64,000 nucleotides of DNA. Source: Granulibacter bethesdensis. Its GTDB lineage: Bacteria > Pseudomonadota > Alphaproteobacteria > Acetobacterales > Acetobacteraceae. Below are positions 53,431 through 62,875 of this stretch, piece after piece. The translations under genes and the position numbers were made by a program. Position 1 is the stretch's first letter. Every line of letters starts with the position of its first letter. The notes beneath the pieces are model-generated. The model made no database searches. It had not been told where the DNA came from and worked only from the letters and a program-made list of their open reading frames with translations. The stretch is taken from positions 682,001-746,000 of the forward strand of contig NZ_CP018192.1 in assembly GCF_001889525.1 (NCBI RefSeq), in the 5' to 3' direction.

Positions 53431-54738
53431 TCAGCTCCAGGCGTGCAGGGGAGGGTTGATGCCATTCAGGTAGTAGTTGCCAATGGCCGCATATTTCCAG
53501 CGCACAGGATCATGCAGCGTATGAGTCCGCGCATTCCGCCAGTGGCGATCAAAATTGTATTTGCCATCCGTGGAGGAGGTTCCCCCCAATTCGAACAGTT
53601 TATTGGTGGCTTCAATAGCGATTTCTGTTGTCAAAACCTTTGATTCGGCCGTGATAATCTGCGCACGGGCCACGGTATCCGTGGTCGGATTGGCGACAGC
53701 CTCATCAATGGCGTGGCCTGCTTTTTCCAGTATGGCCAGTGCGGCATTCAGACGAATCTGAAGGGAAGCAATTGTCTGAATGGTGTAGGGATCTTCCCAG
53801 GCATTGTCCTGTCCAGCGTCAATCCAGGGACGTGCTTTCTCCCGGACGAACTGGATGGTGTCCTTGATGGCGGCTTCGGCGATGCCGGCATCAACAGCAG
53901 CCTGAATGATCTGGAAGATAGCGCTTTCCGCCTGCACCGTGGCCGGATCATAGGCTTTGAAACCGGCGATCAGATGGGTTTTGGGCACCCTGACATGATC
54001 GATCAGCACGGTGCCGCTGGCTGTGCCACGCTGCCCGAAAGCAGACCAGTCATTGATAACCGTCAGGCCCGGTGCATTGCGATCAGCAATAGCATACCAG
54101 GCGCGGTTCTGATCATCCAGCGCTACAATCGGCACCAGATGCGCCAGCAATGCTCCGCTGGAATAATATTTGCGTCCGGTGACAATGACATGATCGCCAT
54201 CATCGGTAAAACGCGTGACGAATTCGGCAACGTTTTTGGTGCCCCGTTCCGAGAACGCATTGCCGAGACGTGTGCCGCGCAGGATTTCCCCGAACAGGAT
54301 CGTTTGTTGTTCCGGTGTTCCGTTGGCGCGAATGGAGAAAACAACACCGAGATGATTCTGCGTGATCTGCCCAATGGAGGGATCGGCTGCGGAAATAGTC
54401 CTGATCACTTCAGCCACGGTTGCATAGGAAACATCTGCACCACCGAAAGCGCGCGGTACATTGATCGCCCACAGCCCGGACTGGGAGTATTCATCCAGCT
54501 CATCGCGGGGAATGGCCGAATGACGGTCTCGTTCCGATGCACCTTCCGCAAAACGTGCGGCAAGGCGGTGAGCGACTTCGATTGCCTCCGCATCGCTGGT
54601 AATGACATAGGCAGGTTGAGCCGGCCGGGGCACGCCGGGAACGCCCCGCTCCCCGCTTCCTACCCGATGGGGCGTGGAAGTTGTGTCTGGGATCGATGCG
54701 GTCCGCAGGCTTGCAGGATCGAGTTCCGTCACGCTCAT
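53431..54738 (-). CDS. sfnB: SfnB-family sulfur-acquisition oxidoreductase
   Basis: A 435-residue protein with acyl-CoA dehydrogenase fold, of the DszC/SfnB flavin-dependent type. Seen: ITSDAEAIEVAHRLAARFAEG, YSQSGLWAINVPRAFGGADV, QNHLGVVFSIRANGTPEQQ, VTGRKYYSSGALLAHLVPIVA and ELGGTSSTDGKYNFDRHWRN. The latter includes the DRHWRN-like flavin region shared with DszC. These enzymes act on organosulfur compounds in sulfate starvation. The N-terminal 40 residues are Pro/Thr-rich. It is the first gene of the pair with sfnG. Confidence 0.88.
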   Translation of the reverse strand: MSVTELDPASLRTASIPDTTSTPHRVGSGERGVPGVPRPAQPAYVITSDAEAIEVAHRLAARFAEGASERDRHSAIPRDELDEYSQSGLWAINVPRAFGGADVSYATVAEVIRTISAADPSIGQITQNHLGVVFSIRANGTPEQQTILFGEILRGTRLGNAFSERGTKNVAEFVTRFTDDGDHVIVTGRKYYSSGALLAHLVPIVALDDQNRAWYAIADRNAPGLTVINDWSAFGQRGTASGTVLIDHVRVPKTHLIAGFKAYDPATVQAESAIFQIIQAAVDAGIAEAAIKDTIQFVREKARPWIDAGQDNAWEDPYTIQTIASLQIRLNAALAILEKAGHAIDEAVANPTTDTVARAQIITAESKVLTTEIAIEATNKLFELGGTSSTDGKYNFDRHWRNARTHTLHDPVRWKYAAIGNYYLNGINPPLHAWS

Positions 54739-54896
54739 GATCGGCTCCGGTTATTTACTTAATTTTGCAGTTTAATTTTTAAGATACGATAATCAAAGTG
54801 CATAACGGTCGACTATGCAAGAGGGAATTTAAAAATTATGATGATTTTGGAAAATAACTAAATATAATAGTGAAATTGATCTGGAATTTGCAAGCG

Positions 54897-56393
54897 ATGC
54901 TCGTGCAGCCTCAACCCGTACAAGAAACACAGCCCAACAGCGGCCAGGGGTTCTACAGACATATTGCCCTTATCGGTTGCGGTCTGTCCGGAGCTGCTTT
55001 TCTGGCTCATCTTATCCGCGATCATCCTGATTTTTCAGGTAGTATCACGGTGCTAGAGCCTTCAGAGAAGCTGGGGGCCGGACTGGCGTATGGCACGTCT
55101 GATCCTGTACATCGTACCAATGTGGCGGCAGCCCGCATGTCGCTTTTTCCCGATCTGCCCGATCATTTTGATGCATGGCTCAGGCACAGAAACGTGCCGC
55201 AGTATGATGCGCATTCTACTATGGATGATGGAAGAATATACGCCAGAAGGTCGGTATTTGGGGATTATGTCGATAACACGGTCCGCTCGGTTATCGAAGC
55301 CGCGTCTGGAAGGGTTATGGTCCGTCATCTCCGGCTGCGTGCTGTTTCGGCCTCCCGGAATCATGCTGGCAAGTCTGGCTGGGGGATTACGCTGGAAGAT
55401 GGATCGCTCATTAAGGCGGATATTCTGGTGTTGGGCGTCAGTCACACCGCGCCTGACTTGCCCGCAGCGCTTCGTGGATTGGCAGGGGAAAAGGGGCTGG
55501 TAGCTGATCCGTGGCAGCCCGACGCACTGGCGGATATTGCGCCGGATGCGCCGGTTTGCATTATCGGCACCGGGCTGACGGCGTGTGACGTGATTGCATC
55601 GCTGCGGGCGCGGGGGCATCGGGCCCCTATGACAGCTTTGTCCCGACGCGGATTACTGCCGCGCTCACGGACTCTTCTGCCGGTCGAGGCTGCTGGAGAT
55701 TTCAGCACTGAGCCAGCCCAAACGGCCTCAGCTCTGCTGCGTCGTATTCGCCGCACCATTGCCGCTGGTGAAGCACAGGGGCGCCCATGGGAGGATGTGA
55801 TTGACGCCCTGCGTCTTCAGGCTCCCATTGTATGGTGCGCTCTGAAGACAGTGGAAAAACAGCGCCTGTTACGACATGCACGGCCATTCTGGGATGTGCA
55901 TCGTTTCCAGTGCGCCCCTCAGATCGATGCCGTGGTCAGACAAGGGCTGGAGGAGGGCTGGTTGACAGTATGGGCGGCCTCATTGGTTTCGGTGGATAGG
56001 GAGGCATCCGGTGACATTGTTATTACCTTCCGCGCACGGGGGCAGTCAGAGACAAGCCGTATGACTGTACGGGCCGTTGTGAACTGCACCGGCCCAGGCC
56101 ATCGCTCGGTGGTAGAAGCCCATCCGGTTCTGCATGCGTTGGCGGAGCAAGGTGCATTACGCTCCGACCCTTGCCGTCTGGGTATTGATGTGGATTGGGA
56201 AAGCCGGGTGCTGGATCATGCCGGTACGGCGTGGCCAAATGCCTTTGTCGTAGGGCCGCTGGCCCGTGGCACACATGGGGAACTCATGGGACTGCCGCAG
56301 GTCACAACCCAACCGAAGGCGGTAGCGGCTACGGTTGCAGCGCTCGCTGCAAAGGGTATTGCCCATGATGTCCCTGCTGACACAGAGGTATGA
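54897..56393 (+). CDS. FAD/NAD(P)-binding protein (COG4529-like)
   Basis: A 498-residue flavoprotein. An N-terminal FAD site HIALIGCGLSGAAFLAHLI, ITVLEPSEKLGAGLAYGTSDP and HRTNVAAARMSLFPDLPDHF mark the COG4529 group, with a second dinucleotide site VCIIGTGLTACDVIASL. PIVWCALKTVEKQRLLRHARP and VVNCTGPGHRSVVEA follow. The reaction is unknown. It diverges from sfnB across a 158-base gap, which suggests joint control and a possible role in sulfur metabolism. ATG 54897 is preferred over GTG 54870. Confidence 0.82.
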   Translation: MLVQPQPVQETQPNSGQGFYRHIALIGCGLSGAAFLAHLIRDHPDFSGSITVLEPSEKLGAGLAYGTSDPVHRTNVAAARMSLFPDLPDHFDAWLRHRNVPQYDAHSTMDDGRIYARRSVFGDYVDNTVRSVIEAASGRVMVRHLRLRAVSASRNHAGKSGWGITLEDGSLIKADILVLGVSHTAPDLPAALRGLAGEKGLVADPWQPDALADIAPDAPVCIIGTGLTACDVIASLRARGHRAPMTALSRRGLLPRSRTLLPVEAAGDFSTEPAQTASALLRRIRRTIAAGEAQGRPWEDVIDALRLQAPIVWCALKTVEKQRLLRHARPFWDVHRFQCAPQIDAVVRQGLEEGWLTVWAASLVSVDREASGDIVITFRARGQSETSRMTVRAVVNCTGPGHRSVVEAHPVLHALAEQGALRSDPCRLGIDVDWESRVLDHAGTAWPNAFVVGPLARGTHGELMGLPQVTTQPKAVAATVAALAAKGIAHDVPADTEV

Positions 56394-56398
56394 TGTGT

Positions 56399-56443
56399 AG
56401 GGAGAGGAAAAGACGGGACATGTCATCCGTTTTTTCCTCCCTC
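56399..56443. terminator. Bidirectional terminator-like structure
   Basis: AGGGAGAGGAAAA with ACGG pairs imperfectly with CCGT and TTTTTTCCTCCCT across GACATGTCAT. It lies between two converging genes. Confidence 0.6.
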
Positions 56444-56455
56444 TTGGTGAGATAC

Positions 56456-58537
56456 TTATCTGTGGTTGGTATCCACCGTCATCGTATGCAGCAGAATTGC
56501 GACATTGCGATCATCCGCCGAATACATGACAGATGATGGTTTCACTGCATCAGGCAGCACAAATTTCAGGACAACGACGCCGCTTTTTTCCTTGTCCTCT
56601 GACGGAGCCGGGATAGTGGCTTCGAACCGGTCATCCCAGCTGCTTGTTGTGAACCAGCCGAGGAAATGCTGATTGGCGAATAATCCGATGTGCTGCCTGT
56701 CATGATGTCTGGCAGTGAAAGCAGCCAGACTAAAGGAGAGATGAACCGGATAGGTAGCTCCTTCAGGCAAACGGAAACGGATCCATGCATTGTCTCCGTC
56801 GCTCCATGTGCCTGTTGCTTCCGGATTGGACCATCCTTTGCCGAGCAAATGGAGGCCCTCTCCCTGTGCACCGAATGAGATTGCTTTCCCGAGGGCGATC
56901 GGCGGCAGATTTGCGGCGACTGCAGCCGGGTCTGTCCAGATGGAGTAAGGCCAGACCATGATAGTATTGTCTTTATAATGCAGGGTACGGGCCGGTGGTC
57001 CGAACTGCTGCACAGCCGTTTCCTTGCAATGGCCGGCCTTTCCGCAGTCGAACCAATGATGCGGGACGATCAGAAATAGATCCTTTGTGTTCGGCGGGAT
57101 ATCGCTGGCCTCGTACCAGGTATCCGAGGTTTGAGCGCCTCCTTCTGTAATATGGCCGCTTATAGCTTCCGCATGCACGGAACGGAGCGTGATTTTTCCG
57201 TGGCTGACCCAGTGCACCGCATTGGCGCTGTCTTCTCCATAGGGACCATATCCATACGACAGCCCGTTTTCCACGAGGAAGTTGCTCAGCCCATCGATGA
57301 GCTGCGTGTCTGTTTTTAAGGGATGAGACCAGTTCTCTCGTCCGCTGAGCAAGCCGGATATGACCATAAAGACCGCATAGGTTGTCAGTCCGTATCGTTG
57401 CCATGCCGCCATATCGGCCCGGCGTCGTGAGGCGAGGCTGACACCGGCAATAATCCATAATGCGAAAGGGGCAATGAAAAAGCGCAGGGACTCAAAAGCC
57501 GGATCAGAGAAGACCAGCAGGAACAGCACGAGAATGGCCGGATAGGATAAAAGCGCGGTCGCGGTGATAAATCGCAGCTGGGGAGATGTCCGATCCATCA
57601 AACTGCGCCGCAGAGGGAACAGCAGGATGGTGGTTGCGATGACAAAGGCGATACAGGCAATGATAGCGGGCAGAGAGAGTCTGTCTGTCAGCGCACTATG
57701 CCCCAGCGGAACCGGATTGAACCATGCGGGGACAATCAGCAGAGCGGTTTTGAGTGCTGGCCATGCCCGCTCGGGAGAAAAGCTCATTTGCGGAGCTGAG
57801 GAAGCAAGAAACGTCGCCTGACCGAAAATTCTGGTGCGGTCCAACTCAAGGGCACCGGCAAGGGCTATAGCCAGTGCGACAGAGACGATTTTTTCCCGTA
57901 TTCCCGAACCGGTGATCAGCACCCATCCGCAGGCAGCTATGGCAGGCAGCAGCATGGCCCCGTTCAGCCAGGGGTCCGAAAGTCCCCCGATCATGAAGGC
58001 CAGAACTGAAAGGAGAGTATAGCCCGCATGTCCCCATCCGTTGCGGGGTGTCAAGGCACAGCAGGCTGCCAGCAATCCGGCCAGCCCCCAGAACAGTGAA
58101 ATATTATGGCTGACAGGATGGGCGAGATATCCGGGATGAGCCACCGCAGAGCAGTCTGCGGCCAGCATCAGTGCGGTGGCTGTCAGCCCGGCGAGGGGTC
58201 CTGCCAATCTGGCTGTCAATATACCACCCATGGCGCAGAGTGCCACAAAGACGGCCCATCCTGCCCATGCCGGGCTCAGTGCTGCCGGGCCTATGGTTTC
58301 GAAAGCGGCATAATAAAAAGGGTAGAGAGAAAACAGCCAGTTATCCTGGGTAGCATGCCATGAACTGATAAAGGATAGCCCGTTCTGACGAATACCCTGC
58401 CAGACGACATAGGGGGCTGCGTTATCACTGTCGAACCCGAACGCATCAAAGCTTGTATGCAGGCTCGACCAGAGTGCCGCGAGGATGGCAATCATCAGGC
58501 CGCCCAGTAATGCTTTATGGCGAAAAGAGCGATTCAA
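56456..58537 (-). CDS. Polytopic membrane protein with C-terminal beta domain
   Basis: A 693-residue integral membrane protein. About ten to twelve hydrophobic segments occupy residues 1-410, among them ALLGGLMIAILAALW, AGWAVFVALCAMGGILTA, IIACIAFVIATTILLF and LLSYPAILVLFLLVFS. An extracytoplasmic part follows and ends with a beta-sandwich (about 560-690) reading GWSNPEATGTWSDGDNAWI, a motif seen in phosphoglycerol transferase-like and polysaccharide enzymes. The loop FDSDNAAPYVVWQGI after the first helix resembles acceptor loops of lipid-linked GT-C glycosyltransferases. It diverges from the OpgD/OpgG gene, suggesting a role in periplasmic glucan or surface sugar modification. I do not recognise a named family. 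Confidence 0.7.
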   Translation of the reverse strand: MNRSFRHKALLGGLMIAILAALWSSLHTSFDAFGFDSDNAAPYVVWQGIRQNGLSFISSWHATQDNWLFSLYPFYYAAFETIGPAALSPAWAGWAVFVALCAMGGILTARLAGPLAGLTATALMLAADCSAVAHPGYLAHPVSHNISLFWGLAGLLAACCALTPRNGWGHAGYTLLSVLAFMIGGLSDPWLNGAMLLPAIAACGWVLITGSGIREKIVSVALAIALAGALELDRTRIFGQATFLASSAPQMSFSPERAWPALKTALLIVPAWFNPVPLGHSALTDRLSLPAIIACIAFVIATTILLFPLRRSLMDRTSPQLRFITATALLSYPAILVLFLLVFSDPAFESLRFFIAPFALWIIAGVSLASRRRADMAAWQRYGLTTYAVFMVISGLLSGRENWSHPLKTDTQLIDGLSNFLVENGLSYGYGPYGEDSANAVHWVSHGKITLRSVHAEAISGHITEGGAQTSDTWYEASDIPPNTKDLFLIVPHHWFDCGKAGHCKETAVQQFGPPARTLHYKDNTIMVWPYSIWTDPAAVAANLPPIALGKAISFGAQGEGLHLLGKGWSNPEATGTWSDGDNAWIRFRLPEGATYPVHLSFSLAAFTARHHDRQHIGLFANQHFLGWFTTSSWDDRFEATIPAPSEDKEKSGVVVLKFVLPDAVKPSSVMYSADDRNVAILLHTMTVDTNHR

Positions 58538-58659
58538 AACAGAACCTCGATACGAATAAGGATCAGAGCAGGGACGGAAACGGAATGGAGCCGACTACTA
58601 TCGTATAATCCGGCTCCAAGATATTCTCTTCTGCGGCAGATCAGGACGCAGGAGACTCG

Positions 58660-60336
58660 ATGCCGCAACGATCCCGTTTATCGCCCCGGCTATTATCCTC
58701 TTGGACATCCCCAGTCTTGCGGCGTGTCGTATTGCGGCAGGGCATGGCAGCGGGACTGGCTTCGCTGGGATTGTCATTACGACCCTCGCTTGCCGGGCAG
58801 GTAACGCAGTCTACATCCTTTGATGTCGAAACGCTGGAAGAGAGGGCACGCAACCTGGCCAGCCAGCCTTATGTGCCCCCGTCGCAGCAACTGCCTGAAA
58901 CGCTGGAAGGCCTTGATTATGACCGGTATGGCAAAATCAGATTCCTCTCTGATCACGCCTTGTGGCATGGGCATGGTGAGCGGTTTGAAGCAGAGTTTTT
59001 CCATCGTGGCTATCTGTTCAAGGATCGTGTGGCCATCAATGAGATCGTGGACGGCATCAGCCATCCGATCCGCTATGATCCTTCATGGTTCGATTTAGGC
59101 GATATCTCGCCGCCGGAGGATGATATCGGGCTGGCCGGTTTCCGTATTCTGGCCCGTTTCCCCGGCACTTCCCCTCGGAACCGAAAGGAGATCGCGGTTT
59201 TTCTGGGGGCGAGTTACTTTCGGGCCGTAGCGCCAGGGCAGAATTTTGGTCTGTCAGCACGTGGACTGGCTTTGGGCAGCGGTGAAAGCGGTACGGAGGA
59301 GTTTCCGGTTTTCCGGGAATTCTGGCTGGAGCGTCCGGAACAGGATGCTGATCATCTGGTGATTTATGCGCTGCTGGACGGTCCTTCCATCACGGGCGCC
59401 TTCCGGTTCGTGTTGCGTTCCGATGCCGAGACAGTGATGGATGTTGATTCCGTCCTGTTTCCGCGGCGAGATATCGCCAATATCGGCATCGCGCCGCTGA
59501 CCAGCATGTTCTGGTTCGACCCCAGCTATCGGGTGGGGGTGGATGACTATCGGCAGGCGGTCCATGATTCGGATGGTCTGCTGATCCATACCGGTGCCGG
59601 AGAGACAATCTGGCGCAGCCTTGCGGATCCGGAGACGGTGCAGCTTTCGTCTTTTGCCGACCACTCTCCCCGTGGTTTCGGACTGATGCAGCGTCAGCGG
59701 GGCTTTGATGCTTATGAAGATATCGGTGCCCGCTATGATTTACGCCCCTCTGCCTGGGTGGAGCCCGATGAAGATTGGGGGGAGGGGGCTGTGCATCTTG
59801 CCGAACTGCCGACCGGCACGGAATTTCAGGATAACATTGTCGCCTTCTGGCGTCCGACCGCACCGTTGAGGGTTGGGCAGCAGTATCGCTACGCTTATCG
59901 TTTACGCTGGTGCGATGATATCTCGGCGCGCACTCTGGCAAGAGTGGTTGCATTCAGGGCCGGTGCCAGCGCCGATCCCAAACGGCGGTTTTTTATGCTC
60001 GATCTGGCGGGTGGCGATTTAAGAGCAGATGAGAAGATGCTGGATGCGATGGCGCCTCCCGCATCACCTCGTCAGTGTGCCACCATGCTGGTGCCGGAGG
60101 TGATATGTTCAGCGGGGCAGCTCAAATGGGCCGAGATCAAGCGTGTCCCTGCCTATCCGGTGGCATCGATGCACGGCATGCGACGCTCCGGCGTGGCGCT
60201 TTATCGTGTGGGGTTCGAACTTGAGCCCGGTGATGCATCTTTGGTCGATCTGACAGTTCGGGTCAGGCGAGGTGGAAAAGTGGTTTCGGAGACCTGGATG
60301 TATCGCTGGACAGCGAAAAATCATCCCAAGCCTTGA
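58660..60336 (+). CDS. Periplasmic glucan biosynthesis protein OpgG/OpgD
   Basis: A 558-residue MdoG-family protein needed for osmoregulated periplasmic glucans. The N-terminus LRRVVLRQGMAAGLASLGLS is a twin-arginine-type signal, which is typical of OpgD rather than Sec-exported OpgG. The family core begins FDVETLEERARNLASQPYVPP, then LDYDRYGKIRF, EFFHRGYLFKDRVAINEI, GASYFRAVAPGQNFGLSARGLA, SMFWFDPSYRVGVDDYRQAVHDS and LTVRVRRGGKVVSETWMYRW. No OpgH is nearby. It diverges from the membrane protein at 56456. Confidence 0.9.
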   Translation: MPQRSRLSPRLLSSWTSPVLRRVVLRQGMAAGLASLGLSLRPSLAGQVTQSTSFDVETLEERARNLASQPYVPPSQQLPETLEGLDYDRYGKIRFLSDHALWHGHGERFEAEFFHRGYLFKDRVAINEIVDGISHPIRYDPSWFDLGDISPPEDDIGLAGFRILARFPGTSPRNRKEIAVFLGASYFRAVAPGQNFGLSARGLALGSGESGTEEFPVFREFWLERPEQDADHLVIYALLDGPSITGAFRFVLRSDAETVMDVDSVLFPRRDIANIGIAPLTSMFWFDPSYRVGVDDYRQAVHDSDGLLIHTGAGETIWRSLADPETVQLSSFADHSPRGFGLMQRQRGFDAYEDIGARYDLRPSAWVEPDEDWGEGAVHLAELPTGTEFQDNIVAFWRPTAPLRVGQQYRYAYRLRWCDDISARTLARVVAFRAGASADPKRRFFMLDLAGGDLRADEKMLDAMAPPASPRQCATMLVPEVICSAGQLKWAEIKRVPAYPVASMHGMRRSGVALYRVGFELEPGDASLVDLTVRVRRGGKVVSETWMYRWTAKNHPKP

Positions 60337-60612
60337 CCCTTGGAATGACCAGGTAGCCTCCCTAAAAAAGCTCGGATATATTCTGGAAAGGACTGAGCAG
60401 GTCACTGAACACGACCTTGCAACTGCACTCTGTATTTAGACCGGGACAGTCTTTTCTTGCAGCATTGGCAGGCTTAACGGCACTGCCATTAATCGCCAGG
60501 GAACGGCTGGTATGACAATCACGACCGAATAGCCGGGAGCTGCCAGCAAACAGTTTTGCAGACCACTCTGCCAATCGCAGAGTGTTGAAAACTGGCTAAT
60601 GCATTGAAATAA
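60337..60612. other. Intergenic stretch with nested hairpin
   Basis: It lies between the opgD-like gene and tRNA-Arg. Arms CACTCTGC (60564-60571) and GCAGAGTG (60577-60584) sit inside an outer pair CAGTTTT / AAAACTG. This lies directly downstream of the tRNA on its strand and may help termination or processing. Minus-strand frames here are not convincing genes. Confidence 0.45.
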
Positions 60613-60689
60613 TGGCGCGCCCGGAAGGACTCGAACCTCCAACCCCCAGATTCGTAGTCTGGTGCTCTATCCAGTTGAGCTACGGGCGC
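60613..60689 (-). tRNA. tRNA-Arg (anticodon ACG)
   Basis: The reverse complement folds as a 77-nt tRNA with encoded CCA. The acceptor GCGCCCG pairs with CGGGCGC, the D-arm contains AGCTCAACTGGATAGAGC, the anticodon stem CCAGA/TCTGG encloses CTACGAA, and the T-arm contains GGTTCGAGTCC. The ACG anticodon is normally edited to ICG to read CGU, CGC and CGA. Confidence 0.97.
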
Positions 60690-60852
60690 CGCGCTGACGG
60701 GGGCGATGTAGCCTGACTGTCATAAGGGCGCAAGAGCCAGCCCGATATTTTTTTTGAACCCGTAGACAATGCAGCATCGTGCAAAGGATATGGCTCTTTT
60801 CGAAGCATATTGACAATATTCTGGCCTGTAAAAAATATATTTTTACCTTCTT

Positions 60853-61620
60853 TCATGTATTTAAAAGGTAAAGAACACTTTTGACTGATTCAATAATCAG
60901 TGAAATATCGCTTTCCCGTGACAGACGATGATTGCCATCCCGGATCAGCGTCACGACAAGATCAGGAACACTTCCGTCAGGGCGGGTAATGGTCTGGGAA
61001 AGAAGGGTTGCGGTTTCCCACGGAACCTCGTGATCTTCCTGCCCTTGCAGCAGCCTGACGGGGCAGGACAGGGGCAGAGGTGCATTCAGCAGCAGATGTG
61101 TGCGCCCATCCTCGATCAGACGTCGTGTAATCGGCACAGGCGGTCCGTAGGGATTGGGGGCCATCAAGACGCCTTCTCGAAGCAGGGTTTCGCGTTCCTC
61201 TGCCGGCATGACATCCCACATCAAGCGCTCGGTAAAATCCGGAGCAGCAGCGATTCCGACCAGCCCGACAACACGATCACCAAGCTGCCGGGCCGCCAGC
61301 AACGCGATCCACCCTCCCATGGAGGAGCCAACGAGGATCAGTTTGCCCTGCACGGTTTTCTCAATCACGGTCAGGGCATCGTTCAGCCATGTGCCGATGC
61401 AGCCATCCTCGAATCGTCCGTCACTCTGGCCGTGGCCGCTGTAATCCAGCCGGAGCATGGCCTGTCCCTCAGCCTCACACCATGCAGCAAGCCGCAGGGC
61501 TTTTTCTCCCTCCATATCACTCCGGAATCCCGGCAGAAAAACCACAGTGGGATTGCGCCCCGCATGGTGATGTGCCGCCAGTCTGATACCATCTGGGCGG
61601 ACGATCTGGCTTGCTGTCAT
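60853..61620 (-). CDS. Alpha/beta hydrolase
   Basis: A 255-residue serine hydrolase. The nucleophile elbow is LVGSSMGGWIALLAA, the oxyanion region is VVFLPGFRSDMEGEKA, LRLDYSGHGQSDG follows strand 4, the acid region is RLLQGQEDHEVP, and the catalytic His is in IRDGNHRLS. It resembles small mitochondrial ABHD10-type thioesterases. ATG 61620 has GAGGA upstream and is preferred over 61641. It diverges from the glycosyltransferase gene. The substrate is unknown. Confidence 0.88.
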   Translation of the reverse strand: MTASQIVRPDGIRLAAHHHAGRNPTVVFLPGFRSDMEGEKALRLAAWCEAEGQAMLRLDYSGHGQSDGRFEDGCIGTWLNDALTVIEKTVQGKLILVGSSMGGWIALLAARQLGDRVVGLVGIAAAPDFTERLMWDVMPAEERETLLREGVLMAPNPYGPPVPITRRLIEDGRTHLLLNAPLPLSCPVRLLQGQEDHEVPWETATLLSQTITRPDGSVPDLVVTLIRDGNHRLSRESDISLIIESVKSVLYLLNT

Positions 61621-61705
61621 AAGGGGCTTCCTCTTCTCCAATGGAGGGCACGGACTTATACCCGGTTTATTGCGTTTCGCCTGACGACCGCAAACGGGAG
61701 AGAGA

Positions 61706-62875
61706 ATGCCGGATTCTGATCGGGCGGACCGGATTCATACCGCGCCATGCGTTTTACAGGTGCTGCCTGCTCTGGATGTAGGCGGCGTGGAGCGGGGTAC
61801 GCTGGAAATGGCACGCGCTATTACGGAGGCCGGAGGACGGGCGCTGGTCGCCAGTGCGGGCGGCCGGATGGTGTCGGGGTTGGAGCGGCGGGGAGGAGAA
61901 CATGTTCTGATCCCGGATATGCCTGCCAAACAGCCGTTCAGGATTCTCCGCAATGCCCGCACGCTGGAGCGGCTGATCCGTCTGGAAGATGTTCGGCTGG
62001 TCCATGCACGTTCCCGTGCACCGGCTTGGGCAGCGTATCGGGCTGCACGTCGCACGGGGATTCCGTTTGTCACGACATATCACGGTGTGTACAGCGAGTC
62101 CTTCCCCCTTAAACGACATTATAATGCGGTGATGGCAAAAGGGGATCGCGTCATTGCGATCAGCCGGCATGTGGCGGCGCTGGTGGCGCAGCGTCATGGG
62201 GTGGGACCCGACCGGCTGCGCATTATCCCCCGCGGTGTCGATCCGATGCTGTTCGACCCCGCCACGATCACCGGCCTCCGTATTCAGCGTTTGGCGCAGC
62301 AATGGAAGTTGCCGGAAGGGGATGTTTTTTCCCTTGTTCTGATGCCGGCGCGTTTCAGCCGGTGGAAGGGGCAGCACGTTCTGCTTGATGCTTTGGGTCG
62401 CCTTCAGCGCCCGGATGTGATCTGTGTTTTTATCGGGGGAGATAAAGGGCAGCAGGATTATGCCCGTTCCCTGATGGAGCGCGCGAAAGAAAACGGTATT
62501 GCCGGCCAGATCCGGTTAGGCGGTATTTGTGATGATATGCCGGCCGCATTAAGCCTCGCCGATTGTGTGGTGCATGCATCGCTGGAAGCGGAACCGTTCG
62601 GGCGAACAGTCATTGAGGCACAGGCGATGGGGCGGCTGGTTATTGCCAGCGATCTCGGAGGGCCACGGGAAACGGTGGAGCATGGGGTCAGTGGTTTGCT
62701 GGTTCCGCCGGGGGATGTGGAGGCGTTGGCAGTTGCTTTGGCCGAAACACTGTCCTTGCCGCCGGATGTGCGGGCAGATGCGGGATGGCGGGCACGACAG
62801 AAAGTGCTGGAGCGTTACACCACGGATGCGATGCAGAGAGCGACATTGGACGTTTACAATGAATTGCTCGGCTGA
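61706..62875 (+). CDS. GT4-family glycosyltransferase
   Basis: A 389-residue GT-B enzyme. The N-terminal acceptor half shows VLQVLPALDVGGVERGTLEMA and VHARSRAPAWAAYRAARRTG, then TYHGVYSESFPLKRHYN. The donor half has RIIPRGVDPMLFDP, LMPARFSRWKGQHVLLDAL and HASLEAEPFGRTVIEAQAMG with the conserved EAxAxG glutamate region, and GVSGLLVPPGDVEALAVAL. It is similar to lipopolysaccharide-type transferases in alphaproteobacteria. GGAGAGAGA precedes the ATG. Confidence 0.9.
   Translation: MPDSDRADRIHTAPCVLQVLPALDVGGVERGTLEMARAITEAGGRALVASAGGRMVSGLERRGGEHVLIPDMPAKQPFRILRNARTLERLIRLEDVRLVHARSRAPAWAAYRAARRTGIPFVTTYHGVYSESFPLKRHYNAVMAKGDRVIAISRHVAALVAQRHGVGPDRLRIIPRGVDPMLFDPATITGLRIQRLAQQWKLPEGDVFSLVLMPARFSRWKGQHVLLDALGRLQRPDVICVFIGGDKGQQDYARSLMERAKENGIAGQIRLGGICDDMPAALSLADCVVHASLEAEPFGRTVIEAQAMGRLVIASDLGGPRETVEHGVSGLLVPPGDVEALAVALAETLSLPPDVRADAGWRARQKVLERYTTDAMQRATLDVYNELLG

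Noticed and set aside
60436-60642. Minus-strand frame beginning MEVRVLPGAP
   Set aside because: This start is the well-known spurious translation of a tRNA 3' half; here it lies in tRNA-Arg.
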